Source of the DNA: Lachnospiraceae bacterium
GTDB taxonomy: Bacteria > Bacillota > Clostridia > Lachnospirales > Lachnospiraceae
Direction: 5' to 3'
Assembly: GCA_030524525.1 (NCBI GenBank)
Contig: JAUNGI010000001.1
Location: 156,664-220,663 of the forward strand
Length of the DNA stretch: 64,000 bases
Shown: positions 37,248-45,796 of the stretch, one piece after another
Layout of the letters: the number at the start of each line of letters is the position of its first letter
How positions within the stretch are numbered: the first letter of the stretch is position 1
Position numbers and translations under genes: made by a program
The notes under the pieces: generated by a model
The model's database searches: none
The model's input: the letters and a program-made list of their open reading frames with translations, nothing else
Told to the model about the DNA's origin: nothing

Positions 37248-38936
37248 TTACGCGGGCTTATAGCCGCTCTTTTGCGATGCGATCCGGTTAAACACCAGAC
37301 GCTCCTCCGTAGTGTCCTTATAGTCCACGCAGAAATACCCGTTCCGCAGGAACTGAAAGCTGTCGTAAGGCTTGGCGGCGGAAATCACAGGCTCCGCAAA
37401 GCCCTCCGTAACCGTAACCGAATTCGGATTGAGGTTCATCGTGCCGTCTTCGTTGTAAACGCCCTTTTCCTCGTCGATCAGATTTTCGTACAGCCGCGCC
37501 GTAAACGGAACCGCGCCCTCGGCGTTGACCCAGTGGATCGTTCCCTTGACCTTGCGCTCGCTGAAGCCGGAGCCGCATTTCGTCGCCGGATCGTAGGTTG
37601 CATGGACCGCGGTCACATTGCCGTCCGCATCGACGTCGTAGCCGGTACAGGTCACGAAATAGGCGTTCATCAGGCGCACCTCGTTGCCCGGGAACAGCCG
37701 AAAATACTTTTTCGGCGGCTCGATCATAAAATCGTCGCGCTCAATATAAAGCTCTCTGCCGAAGGCGACCTGACGAGTCCCCATCTCCGGCGCCTCCGGA
37801 TTGTTCATGACCTCCACAAGCTCGGACTGTCCCTCGGGATAGTTGTCGATAACGAGCCGCAGCGGATGCAGCACCGCCATTACGCGGGGACGCTTGAGCT
37901 TCAGATCTTCGCGGATGCAATACTCCAGCATCGCATAATCCACCGAGCTGTTGCTCTTGGAAACGCCGCACAGCTCCATAAACAGCTTCAATGACTCCGG
38001 CGTAAAGCCCCTTCTGCGAAGCGCGGCGATCGTTACGAGCCGGGGGTCGTCCCAGCCGTCCACCACGCCTTCCTCCACAAGCTTTTTGATATACCGCTTG
38101 CCGGTGACCACGTTGGTCAGATACATTTTGGCAAATTCGATCTGCCTCGGCGGCTGCGGATATTCCAGCTCCCGTACGACCCAGTCGTACAGCGGGCGGT
38201 GATCCTCAAACTCCAGCGTACAGATGGAATGGCTGACGCCCTCGATCGCGTCCTCGATCGGGTGAGCGAAATCGTACATCGGATAGATGCACCATGCGTC
38301 GCCCGTGTTGTGATGGGTCATATGCGCCACCCGATAGATGACCGGATCGCGCATGTTGATGTTCGGCGAGCTCATGTCGATCTTTGCCCGAAGCACCTTC
38401 GCGCCGTCCTCGTACTCGCCGTTCTTCATGCCCTCAAACAGCTTCAGGTTTTCCTCGACGGAGCGCTCCCGGTAAGGGCTGTTTTTGCCCGGTTCGGTCA
38501 GCGTTCCCCGATATTCGCGGATCTCCTCCGCAGAAAGATCGCAGACAAAGGCCTTCCCCTTCTTGATCAGGAAAACGGCTGCCTCGTACATCTGCTGGAA
38601 GTAGTTAGAAGCAAAAAAGATACGGTCTTCAAAGTCAGCACCCAACCAGCGGACATCCTCCACAATGGATTCCACAAACTCGGTTTTCTCCTTTGTCGGG
38701 TTTGTATCGTCAAAGCGCAGGTTGAACTGGCCGTTATACTTTTTTGCAAGACCGTAATTCAATAATATGGATTTGGCATGGCCAATATGCAGATAGCCGT
38801 TCGGTTCCGGCGGAAAACGCGTTACGACATGGTCGTATCTGCCCTCCTCCAAATCCTTATCAATCATCTGTTCAATAAAATTTTTAGAGATCGTTTCTTC
38901 CGGCATGGCGTCGGAAGACTTTGTAATCTCGTCCAT
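37248..38936 (-). CDS. glnS: Glutaminyl-tRNA synthetase
   Basis: 562-residue class I synthetase charging tRNA(Gln) directly. The ATP motif [10 protein letters not shown] is at about residues 47-56. At the place of the second signature (MSKRK in most GlnRS) I read [11 protein letters not shown], a variant. Catalytic-domain strand [10 protein letters not shown] and the two beta-barrel anticodon domains are present. ATG 38936 follows AAGGAGGAAC. First gene of the run to guaB; promoter at 39000-39028. No T-box leader is seen. Confidence 0.95.
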   Translation of the reverse strand: MDEITKSSDAMPEETISKNFIEQMIDKDLEEGRYDHVVTRFPPEPNGYLHIGHAKSILLNYGLAKKYNGQFNLRFDDTNPTKEKTEFVESIVEDVRWLGADFEDRIFFASNYFQQMYEAAVFLIKKGKAFVCDLSAEEIREYRGTLTEPGKNSPYRERSVEENLKLFEGMKNGEYEDGAKVLRAKIDMSSPNINMRDPVIYRVAHMTHHNTGDAWCIYPMYDFAHPIEDAIEGVSHSICTLEFEDHRPLYDWVVRELEYPQPPRQIEFAKMYLTNVVTGKRYIKKLVEEGVVDGWDDPRLVTIAALRRRGFTPESLKLFMELCGVSKSNSSVDYAMLEYCIREDLKLKRPRVMAVLHPLRLVIDNYPEGQSELVEVMNNPEAPEMGTRQVAFGRELYIERDDFMIEPPKKYFRLFPGNEVRLMNAYFVTCTGYDVDADGNVTAVHATYDPATKCGSGFSERKVKGTIHWVNAEGAVPFTARLYENLIDEEKGVYNEDGTMNLNPNSVTVTEGFAEPVISAAKPYDSFQFLRNGYFCVDYKDTTEERLVFNRIASQKSGYKPA

Positions 38937-38999
38937 TGCACCGTTCCTCCTTGTGCTGCAGAAAAAAAGTGAACTTCCACCTCTTATCATATTTGAACC

Positions 39000-39028
39000 A
39001 TTTTAGCACATCTCCTCCCGCTTGAAAA
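39000..39028 (-). promoter_or_regulatory. Promoter for the glnS operon
   Basis: On the minus strand, TTTTCA (39023-39028), a 17-base spacer and TAAAAT (39000-39005) preceded by TGC (extended -10). Confidence 0.6.
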
Positions 39029-39051
39029 GAGAAAAAAAACACAATTTTTCG

Positions 39052-39090
39052 AAAAAATAAAGCGGTAAATTCGTACGGAATTTACCGCTT
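39052..39090 (-). terminator. Terminator of the esterase gene
   Basis: A perfect 13-bp stem (39060-39072 with 39078-39090), 5-base loop, then a T-rich run on the minus strand (39052-39059). It begins just past the stop codon. Confidence 0.85.
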
Positions 39091-39096
39091 GCGGTT

Positions 39097-40137
39097 TTAC
39101 TTGGAAAACACAATCCTTGATAAATTGTAGAAACCAAGATACCAGATATTAAAGTCATGAGCTCCCGGCAGCGTCTGCCAGTAGAAATTGGAATCGTCCA
39201 GCCGATCGGTGTAGGAGGTCAGACCGGTCACCGCGCCCTTGGCGCTGGAAAACGCAATGCTGTCCTCGGTTCCGCAGACCGCATAAAAATATTTGATGTC
39301 ATAGTCCGGAAATTTTTCCAGCTCCTTGCCGATCTTGCTTGCTTCGTAACTGGTAGGCGCTGCGGAAAAGGCTCCGAACCAGCCGAACAGATCGAGGCAC
39401 TCGCACATTCCGATGTTAATCGTCTGCATACCGCCCATCGAAAGTCCCGCCATCGCGCGGTGCTCTCTGGTCGCCGTCATGTCGTAATCCTCTGCGGAAG
39501 CGTCCGCCCATGTGGAATAATGCCGCTCCACATAAGGGATCAGATCGTTACGCAGCTCCTTTCCGAACACATAAAAGGCATTGTAATCCGAGCTGGTATT
39601 GGCAAATTCCTTGCTGGAACGTCCGTTGGGCGTTACGATAATAAACGGCTCGATCGTTCCGTTGGCGATCAGATTGTCCATGATCAGCTTTACCTTGGAC
39701 TGGTCGTTATACATGCCCCATTCCTTTTCGTTGCCTCCGATTCCGTGCATCAAATATAAAACATTATATTTTGTCTCGGTATTGTAGCCGTAGGGAAGGT
39801 ATACATAGGCGCTCTTTTCTATCGGAGCCTCATCCCCGAAATAATCCTTGGTTTCGTAAGTAATTTTTTCAATGGTTCCGGTCTTTTCGTTGCCTTTTTT
39901 CACAGCCTCATAGGGAATGCTGTCCGCAAAGGAAAACTCCTCCGGCACCTCCGTGGGCGTCGGAGCCGCTTCCGTGGGCGTGGGCGTCGCCGACGGCTCG
40001 GCAGGCGTTACCGTTCCGCTCACCGAAGCCTCCGGAGAAGCCGAGGGCTTTTCCTCCGTGCCCGTTTCCTCCTTGCCGCAGCCAAACAGACACACGCTCA
40101 CAATTCCCAAGAAAAGAATCCACTTTTTCATTTTCAT
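39097..40137 (-). CDS. Secreted esterase lipoprotein, feruloyl esterase/CE1-like alpha/beta hydrolase
   Basis: 346 residues. The lipobox ends SVCLFGC (Cys20). A Thr/Pro/Glu linker (about 25-66) follows, then an alpha/beta-hydrolase domain of the esterase D/CE1 type. Visible motifs: VLYLMHGIGGNEKEW near 127-140 (oxyanion region), the nucleophile Ser233 in AGLSMGGMQT, and HDFNIW near the end for the catalytic histidine. Such enzymes remove ferulic or acetyl groups from xylan. Lipid anchoring puts it on the cell surface. AAAGG precedes the ATG. Monocistronic between two terminators. With GH43 it hints at plant polysaccharide use. Confidence 0.85.
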   Translation of the reverse strand: MKMKKWILFLGIVSVCLFGCGKEETGTEEKPSASPEASVSGTVTPAEPSATPTPTEAAPTPTEVPEEFSFADSIPYEAVKKGNEKTGTIEKITYETKDYFGDEAPIEKSAYVYLPYGYNTETKYNVLYLMHGIGGNEKEWGMYNDQSKVKLIMDNLIANGTIEPFIIVTPNGRSSKEFANTSSDYNAFYVFGKELRNDLIPYVERHYSTWADASAEDYDMTATREHRAMAGLSMGGMQTINIGMCECLDLFGWFGAFSAAPTSYEASKIGKELEKFPDYDIKYFYAVCGTEDSIAFSSAKGAVTGLTSYTDRLDDSNFYWQTLPGAHDFNIWYLGFYNLSRIVFSK

Positions 40138-40190
40138 ACCCCAACCTTTCTTTTTCTTTTTTCAAAAATCTTCGTTTATTTTAGCAGAGC

Positions 40191-40233
40191 AAAAAGAAAA
40201 AAGACATGGCGGAAAACATCCAAACCATGTCTT
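40191..40233 (-). terminator. Terminator after the Gly-rich membrane protein gene
   Basis: A 9-bp stem (40225-40233 with 40201-40209), 15-base loop and a T-rich run on the minus strand (40191-40200). Confidence 0.75.
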
Positions 40234-40248
40234 ATTTTCTTCACTTTC

Positions 40249-41268
40249 CTATTCCTTTTTTCCCTCGTCGGCAGAATCGTATTTCTTCTGGAGATTGTCA
40301 AGCTCCACGTCACCAAAGGATTCCAGCGGCGTATTGAGGATTTTCGCGGTATTTTCGTCCTCTATATTTTTCTGCTTCTTTTTTGCCTTCCAGAAGCGGA
40401 CCGCGATCACCAGCACCACCACCACGGTAACGCAGATCAGCACGACCTTAATGATGTTGGAAAGGACGTTAGACGCCGTTGAGGACGTATAGTCCTTGTA
40501 AAAGCTCTTGTACTCCGTTACCAGCACATACATTTGAATGCCGGTTGCGTCATAGAACTCCTCCATACCGTCCCGCAGCGTGGTAACGGTCGTAAAATAA
40601 TCCAGCTCATCCTTATAAGCTTTGTTGGAAAAGCTCTGCCCCCGATAGGGCTCCACCCCGTCGCGAACGATCCGCTCCGCCGTTTTGGAAAGCGCCAGAC
40701 CGACCTGCTTCCCTACGTCGTCCTGATAATACTCGTCATAGGCGTCATAAAAATAGTCCACATAGTCGTCCATAATATCGGCAACGTTCGTCCGGTAGGT
40801 ACAGGAAATATATTCGTCGTCGGGCGTATTGCCGACGGCGATCACGAATACCGCGCCGTAATCGTTCTCGGTAAACTGCTCCTTGCAGACGTCAACGGCA
40901 TACTGCTCCACCACGTCGCCGTTAATAACGTTCGATTCCCGTCCGCTGAGCGCCGAAAAAGAAGCCAGAAGAATGATAACCAGCACAAGCACGATCAAAA
41001 ACGACGCGCATCCAACGCCGCCTCCGCCGCCTCCACCCAAATATACGACGGTTCGTCTCGGTCCGTAGTGAAAATGGTGCACGACTCTCGGTCCTCTTGG
41101 CGGTCTTGGCGGTCTCGGTCCGCCAAAGCCGCCGCCCATGCCGCCGCGACCTCCGCCGCCTCCGCCGCTCCTTCCGCTGTGGGAAGATCTTCCGCTGCTG
41201 TGAAACCCGCCGCTGCTTCTTCCTCCGCCGCCTCCTCTGAAGCCGCCGCCTCCGCCGCCTCTGCCCAT
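40249..41268 (-). CDS. Membrane protein with Gly/Arg/Ser-rich N-terminus, possibly TPM-like
   Basis: 339 residues. The first 60 are almost only Gly, Arg, Ser and His (runs of up to seven Gly), then a Pro/Arg stretch, a first membrane segment (about 86-108), an external acidic domain rich in Asp/Tyr, and a second membrane segment (about 268-292). The external part (YGAVFVIAVGNTPDDEYIS) vaguely recalls TPM domains found in membrane proteins with Gly-rich tails; this is tentative. GGGAGG precedes the ATG. 25 bases after the trigger-factor-like gene. Confidence 0.65.
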   Translation of the reverse strand: MGRGGGGGGFRGGGGGRSSGGFHSSGRSSHSGRSGGGGGGRGGMGGGFGGPRPPRPPRGPRVVHHFHYGPRRTVVYLGGGGGGGVGCASFLIVLVLVIILLASFSALSGRESNVINGDVVEQYAVDVCKEQFTENDYGAVFVIAVGNTPDDEYISCTYRTNVADIMDDYVDYFYDAYDEYYQDDVGKQVGLALSKTAERIVRDGVEPYRGQSFSNKAYKDELDYFTTVTTLRDGMEEFYDATGIQMYVLVTEYKSFYKDYTSSTASNVLSNIIKVVLICVTVVVVLVIAVRFWKAKKKQKNIEDENTAKILNTPLESFGDVELDNLQKKYDSADEGKKE

Positions 41269-41293
41269 AATTCTTCTACCTCCCTAAAAAGAT

Positions 41294-42028
41294 TTATTTT
41301 GTTAAGAAATCAAGCACCGCCTGCTTCATCGCCATGCGGTTCACATACGCCTTGCCATGCTGGTAGGTGATCCCTTCCAGATCGTCCGCCGAAAAATTGT
41401 TTTTCTCGATCCAGCGAAGAATATCCTCCTCGGTCACGCTCAGCCCCTCTTTTTCATAGATCGCCTGAAAGATCAGCCAGCCGCGCATTTCCTTTGCGGC
41501 CTCGTCCTTTACATAGGACTCGTATTCCTCCTCGGTGGTGCCGTACGCCTCGTACATATCGGCAAACTGGTGTTCCTCGTAATAGGCGTAATAATTTTCT
41601 TCGTTATATTCGTACATATACTCCGCATAAAAGCGAAGCCGCTCCTCGATCGCCGCCCGAAGACTCTCCAAATCGGTCACCTTGCAGTTTTCCAAAAGAT
41701 ATTCCGTCAGATACGTCTCCGCGTCTTCTCCCTCCGGAACCTCGACGCCGCCGTAATCACACAGCTCCACCATCTCCGACACCGTGACGCCGGCAACCGT
41801 TCCGTCCTCGTTCAGCCCCTTGCTGAAATATGCCGAAAAGTCATGCCAGCCGAGCGTCTCCAAGGATTCGGCCTCGCTTTCCTGTTCCTTCCCGGTGTCT
41901 TTTTCCCGCACCTTCTGTCCGATGAGCAGCACGACCACCGCAAGCAGCGCGCAGCCGGCAACAATCCCAAGGGTCAGGAACAGTTCCTTATTGGAAAACT
42001 TCGCCGTTTCTTTTTTCTTTTTCCCCAC
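41294..42028 (-). CDS. Membrane-anchored trigger-factor C-domain-like protein
   Basis: 244 residues. A Lys-rich N-terminus and one membrane segment (about 15-37) precede an external acidic, Tyr/Glu-rich helical domain. The pattern SEMVELCDYGGVEVPEG followed by long helices, and GLSVTEEDILRWIEK, resembles the C-terminal chaperone domain of trigger factor. No PPIase domain is visible. I choose GTG 42028 because AGAGGA lies 7 bases upstream; the ATG/TTG upstream starts have none. Function is inferred as an extracytoplasmic folding helper, not shown. Confidence 0.6.
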   Translation of the reverse strand: MGKKKKETAKFSNKELFLTLGIVAGCALLAVVVLLIGQKVREKDTGKEQESEAESLETLGWHDFSAYFSKGLNEDGTVAGVTVSEMVELCDYGGVEVPEGEDAETYLTEYLLENCKVTDLESLRAAIEERLRFYAEYMYEYNEENYYAYYEEHQFADMYEAYGTTEEEYESYVKDEAAKEMRGWLIFQAIYEKEGLSVTEEDILRWIEKNNFSADDLEGITYQHGKAYVNRMAMKQAVLDFLTK

Positions 42029-42126
42029 GTTTTTTTCCTCTTTCCAAGTAAACTCCGGATCGTCGGTTCTCCCAAACAGCATAACACGATTTTTCGAAAA
42101 CCGCAACAAAAATCCTGCGCCGCTCT

Positions 42127-44007
42127 TTACCGATACTGCCGGTAGATCTTATAATACAGCTCCGTTCGCGCCTCCTCGCTTGTCACCTCCGCAAGCGTCT
42201 CTGCCAGCTGCCGGTCGTTTTGCAGCAGCTCCACCAGCTCCGGACGGTACCGCTTACCCTTTTCCTGCTCAAATTCCGCGAGCATCTCCCGGAAGCCCTT
42301 GCCCGGAACGTAATTTCTTCCAAGCTTGTCCGTGCCCGCATCCAGACAGTCGCACAGCGTCAGAATGTCGATCAGGATCCGGTACCGCGACTTCGTATTG
42401 TCAAAGGAAGCCGGATAGCCCATGCTGCCGTCATAGCTCTTATGATGCCCCAGCGCGATCTCCGCATAGGCGGAAAGCTTCGGATTGCGGTTCAGGATCT
42501 CGTAGCTCCACTTGGAGTGCAGACGGATATAGGAATATTCCATATCGGTCAGCCGCCGGATCTGCGTATTGATGATGTTGGCGATCAGGATCTTGCCGAT
42601 GTCGTGGACCCTTGCGGCATAATACAGCAGATGATGAAGCTCGTTCTTCCGCCGAAGCACCTCCTGCGGATCGGTCACGCCCAGCGCCTCGCAGAACAGC
42701 TCCGGATGCTTCTCAAGCATCGGCTCCAGCACCAGCTCGCACAGCCGAGCCGTCATGACCGTATGGATGAGCGTCGCAAGCTGCCGACTGATGGTCATGC
42801 CGTCGATGAGCTCCAGCGCCACACTCTCGTCGTCAATGTAGGGGATCAGATCGTACAGCAGGTGGTAAAGCGCCTGATCCAGATAGTCCTTGCAGGCGCA
42901 TTCCCGCGGGATCGTTTCAATGTACATCTTGATCTCATAAAGAAGCTCCGCCTTATACTGCTGCTTTTTGGCAGCTCCGCACGAAAACGCCTCGATCATC
43001 TGCAGCATCGGACGTGCCGCATGACGGATCAGGTAAAAGCGGGAATTTTCCGTCTGCTCCCGCCACTCCGGCTTTGTAAAATCCAGCTCCTTTTTGACGC
43101 TTTTCCAGTAACCCCGCAGCAGCGCATAGGTCTCCTCCGCAGAGAGCTGTCCGGTTCGGAAGGCATAGACCGCATAGCCCACAAAGGGCTGCAGATTTCT
43201 CTGCTCCATCGGCTTCGGAAGCTCCTCCAAAAAGCCCAGCGGCAGCGCCGGACCGATCTCCTGCTGCTTTCCTTCCTCCAGCTGATCCCAGAACAGCGAC
43301 GCCATAAACAGAACGTCCTTTCCGGTTCGCGCCAGCATATCCTGCAGACCTGCCCAGACCTCGTCCGAAAAGCTGCCGCGGTATTTGCGAATGCGGGACA
43401 TTTTGTTAAAGCAGGCGATCAGACGGTTCACGTTCGGCTCAAACTTCTCGCTCTCCATCTCATATTCCCGCTCGATCGTCTTCATGATGCGCTGAACGTC
43501 GCGCTCAAACTCGCCGTCCGACTGATGCAGCTTCTGGAGATGCTCGATCTGCACGACAAAGCCCGATACCCAGTCCGCCTGTTCCATCCCAAGCCTTTGC
43601 AGCTCGCCCTCAACATTCAGAAACGGACTGCTGGAAAAGGCGGACTTGCAGGCGCGCTCATAATATTCGTTCCCCTGCTGATGAAAATAGTCCCAGAGCT
43701 TGATAAAAATCTGGCTTTCCAGCATTTCGTCCGACATAACGTTCATAAAATAATCGTACGCGCCCAGATAAAACTGCCCCGCCGCTTCGGCGTCCAGCTC
43801 CTCTTTTCCTTCCAAAATCGGACGAATAAAGGTGCCCAGCTCGTCCTCCGTTACCCGATAATATGCGCGGATGATCTCCGATTTTTTGCGCAGCCGTTCG
43901 ATCCATGCCGATTTATCGGTCACGCTGAGCAAGTCCTGTTCCATGGAATCCACTTCCATCAGGCGCTTTTTATAATCCGTATACAATTCCGAAATGGAAC
44001 CAACCAC
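42127..44007 (-). CDS. HD-GYP-like phosphohydrolase domain protein
   Basis: 626 residues, no membrane segment or signal peptide. The N-terminal 400 residues are helical and unrecognised. The C-terminal HD domain holds ARVHDIGKIL and then GHHKSYDGSMGYP, the HD-GYP signature with Lys in place of the usual Glu of HHExxDGxGYP. HD-GYP proteins hydrolyse cyclic di-GMP; the substitution leaves activity open. The start is GTG 44007 with GGGAGGT five bases upstream. It lies 41 bases after the LTA-synthase-like gene. No GGDEF gene is in the window. Confidence 0.75.
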   Translation of the reverse strand: MVGSISELYTDYKKRLMEVDSMEQDLLSVTDKSAWIERLRKKSEIIRAYYRVTEDELGTFIRPILEGKEELDAEAAGQFYLGAYDYFMNVMSDEMLESQIFIKLWDYFHQQGNEYYERACKSAFSSSPFLNVEGELQRLGMEQADWVSGFVVQIEHLQKLHQSDGEFERDVQRIMKTIEREYEMESEKFEPNVNRLIACFNKMSRIRKYRGSFSDEVWAGLQDMLARTGKDVLFMASLFWDQLEEGKQQEIGPALPLGFLEELPKPMEQRNLQPFVGYAVYAFRTGQLSAEETYALLRGYWKSVKKELDFTKPEWREQTENSRFYLIRHAARPMLQMIEAFSCGAAKKQQYKAELLYEIKMYIETIPRECACKDYLDQALYHLLYDLIPYIDDESVALELIDGMTISRQLATLIHTVMTARLCELVLEPMLEKHPELFCEALGVTDPQEVLRRKNELHHLLYYAARVHDIGKILIANIINTQIRRLTDMEYSYIRLHSKWSYEILNRNPKLSAYAEIALGHHKSYDGSMGYPASFDNTKSRYRILIDILTLCDCLDAGTDKLGRNYVPGKGFREMLAEFEQEKGKRYRPELVELLQNDRQLAETLAEVTSEEARTELYYKIYRQYR

Positions 44008-44048
44008 AATGTACCTCCCGCTGCTCCCCGGCCTTTTGCCGTCTCTGT

Positions 44049-45713
44049 CTATTCTCCGTACAAAAGGCGTTTGTTATAAAAATCCGACGTCTTTTCAAAT
44101 TCTCTGTTCAGCGTCTCCAGTCCAAGCTCCTCCAACAGCGTCGGCGTCTCGGAATACAGATCGGTTCCAAGCCCCAGCCGATCGCCCGGAATTTCCACTC
44201 CGAGCGCCGCAAGCGTCGTCGGGAACAGATCCATCGGCGTCATCTTCCGGGTCTTTTCCAGCGTATATTCCTTCGCGCCGTTCAGGATCGCCAAATACTG
44301 CCTGCGCTGATAGTCCTCGGAATAGCCCGGCAGCTTCTGAATATAATTTCCGTCCATCGTCGGATGATCTCCGACAATGACAACGGTGGTGTTTTCCCAG
44401 AAGTCCTGCTCCTGCAGCCACGCCACAAACTCCGTAACCTGCGTATCCGAGCAGGAGATAACGTTGGAATACTGATTGCCGAACGTGTCCGGACAATGCT
44501 CGCAGCGGTAGCCGTCCGTCCGGTGCGTATCCATCGTCATCAGCGTCAGGGCAAACGGCTGGTCCCCCTCCGCAAGCTTTGTCAGCTCCTCCTTGGCAAA
44601 GGCAAACAGGTAGCAGTCCTCAAAGCCCCACCAGACCTTGTAATCGTCCGTCGGCAGCCGGTGTTCCTCGAGCGCCCGGTAATAGTCGATAATTTCGTAG
44701 CCGCCGTGGCTTTCCAAATAGACGTCCATACCGGAAAACGCCTTGTCCGAGCCGAGGAGCATCATCTGCCGATAGCCCTCCTTCTGCAAAATATCCCCCA
44801 GCGTATACGCTCCCGGAAGGAACGAGGAATAGCCCTTGCCCATGGCGTTTCTGCCGATGGGGATCGACAGGGGGACGCCCGCCGTCTGCGCCACGAACGA
44901 GGCGATCGTCCACGTCGTTCCGGTCGTGCTGACCACGCCGTTCAGTTCGGTCTCGTTGCCGTACGCAAAGTCGGTTTCCGAAAGCGAAAGCTCGGTCAGC
45001 TTCGGAATATAGTTGTCCGCCGCAATACCGCCGTGTTCGGGATCGGCAAAGGAAAGCTCCATGGATTCGAGATAGATGTACACCAAATTGCGCTTTTTCT
45101 CCGGAAAGACAAGCTCCGCCTGCTCCGGCTCCACATAGTAATCGTCGTAGATCTCGGTTTTGACGCACTGCCGGTACAGATAGCCGAAAACGTCCATCTG
45201 ACAAAGCAGGGCGATCAGCGCGGCGGCAAAAAGAACGCCGGAAACAAGCAGGAACCGTTTTCCGGTCTTGCCGGTCTCCGCAGGCTTCCGCGCCTTGCAG
45301 TTTTCCGCCGCCGGTTCGGTCCCCGCTGCCTTGCAGACCTCCGCTGCCTCGCCGGTCTCCGCCGCCTCACAGTTCTCTGCTGCCTCGCCGGTCTCCGCCG
45401 CCCGTACGGTCTCCGCTGTCTCGCCGGTCGCTCCTTCCTCCGCTTTCCGCGTCTTCTTCCGCTTCCGCCGTTCCAGAGCCAGCGCCAGAGCCGTTGCCGC
45501 CCCCGCCGCCGAAAGCGAGCCCACGGTGTCCAGCAAAATGATCCCGGCAAAGGATCCCATCTCCGTCCCCTCCAAGGGCACCTTCATCTGAAAAACGATC
45601 GTCGGCAGATCCAGCCACGGCAGATTTTTCAGCAGCCACAAAAGGGTAAACAGACAGGTAAACGCCAGATAAAGCAGGAGAAAGCCTGCAATGTACTTTT
45701 TTCGATGTTTCAA
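44049..45713 (-). CDS. LTA synthase family sulfatase-fold membrane protein
   Basis: 554 residues. Membrane segments (about residues 8-28, a second near 55-80 and a third near 155-178) precede an external sulfatase-fold domain. Family motifs: YIYLESMELSFAD (metal Glu), STTGTTWTIAS (nucleophilic Thr region), TMDTHRTDGY and VGDHPTMDG. The family transfers glycerol phosphate to glycolipids or glycans. The loop between the second and third segments has a 12-residue tandem repeat (AAETGEAAENCE type). I choose TTG 45713, which has AAGGGAA 10 bases upstream; TTG 45749 has no site and lies in a hairpin. It probably acts with the glycerol-phosphate locus at 61959. Confidence 0.85.
   Translation of the reverse strand: MKHRKKYIAGFLLLYLAFTCLFTLLWLLKNLPWLDLPTIVFQMKVPLEGTEMGSFAGIILLDTVGSLSAAGAATALALALERRKRKKTRKAEEGATGETAETVRAAETGEAAENCEAAETGEAAEVCKAAGTEPAAENCKARKPAETGKTGKRFLLVSGVLFAAALIALLCQMDVFGYLYRQCVKTEIYDDYYVEPEQAELVFPEKKRNLVYIYLESMELSFADPEHGGIAADNYIPKLTELSLSETDFAYGNETELNGVVSTTGTTWTIASFVAQTAGVPLSIPIGRNAMGKGYSSFLPGAYTLGDILQKEGYRQMMLLGSDKAFSGMDVYLESHGGYEIIDYYRALEEHRLPTDDYKVWWGFEDCYLFAFAKEELTKLAEGDQPFALTLMTMDTHRTDGYRCEHCPDTFGNQYSNVISCSDTQVTEFVAWLQEQDFWENTTVVIVGDHPTMDGNYIQKLPGYSEDYQRRQYLAILNGAKEYTLEKTRKMTPMDLFPTTLAALGVEIPGDRLGLGTDLYSETPTLLEELGLETLNREFEKTSDFYNKRLLYGE
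45343..45402. repeat. 36-base tandem repeat inside the LTA-synthase-like gene
   Basis: A 24-base sequence (GCTGCCTCGCCGGTCTCCGC...) occurs at 45343-45366 and again at 45379-45402, a period of 36 bases or 12 codons. The encoded segment is an Ala/Glu-rich cytoplasmic loop with Cys. Confidence 0.75.
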
Positions 45714-45744
45714 AATTCTTCTCTTCCCTTTCAACAAAACATAA

Positions 45745-45783
45745 GGCAAGCCATTGGAGGCGCTCGGCCTTCCAACGGCTTGC
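45745..45783 (-). terminator. Possible terminator after the zinc-ribbon protein gene
   Basis: An imperfect GC-rich stem of about 14 bp (around 45768-45783 with 45745-45759) with a short loop. The T-run after it is interrupted, so termination may be partial, allowing read-through to the LTA-synthase-like gene. Confidence 0.45.
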
Positions 45784-45796
45784 TCCCTTTACGATC

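Noticed and set aside
37239-39060. T-box or other riboswitch ahead of glnS
   Set aside because: The leader is about 60 bases and has no specifier stem or antiterminator-like sequence.
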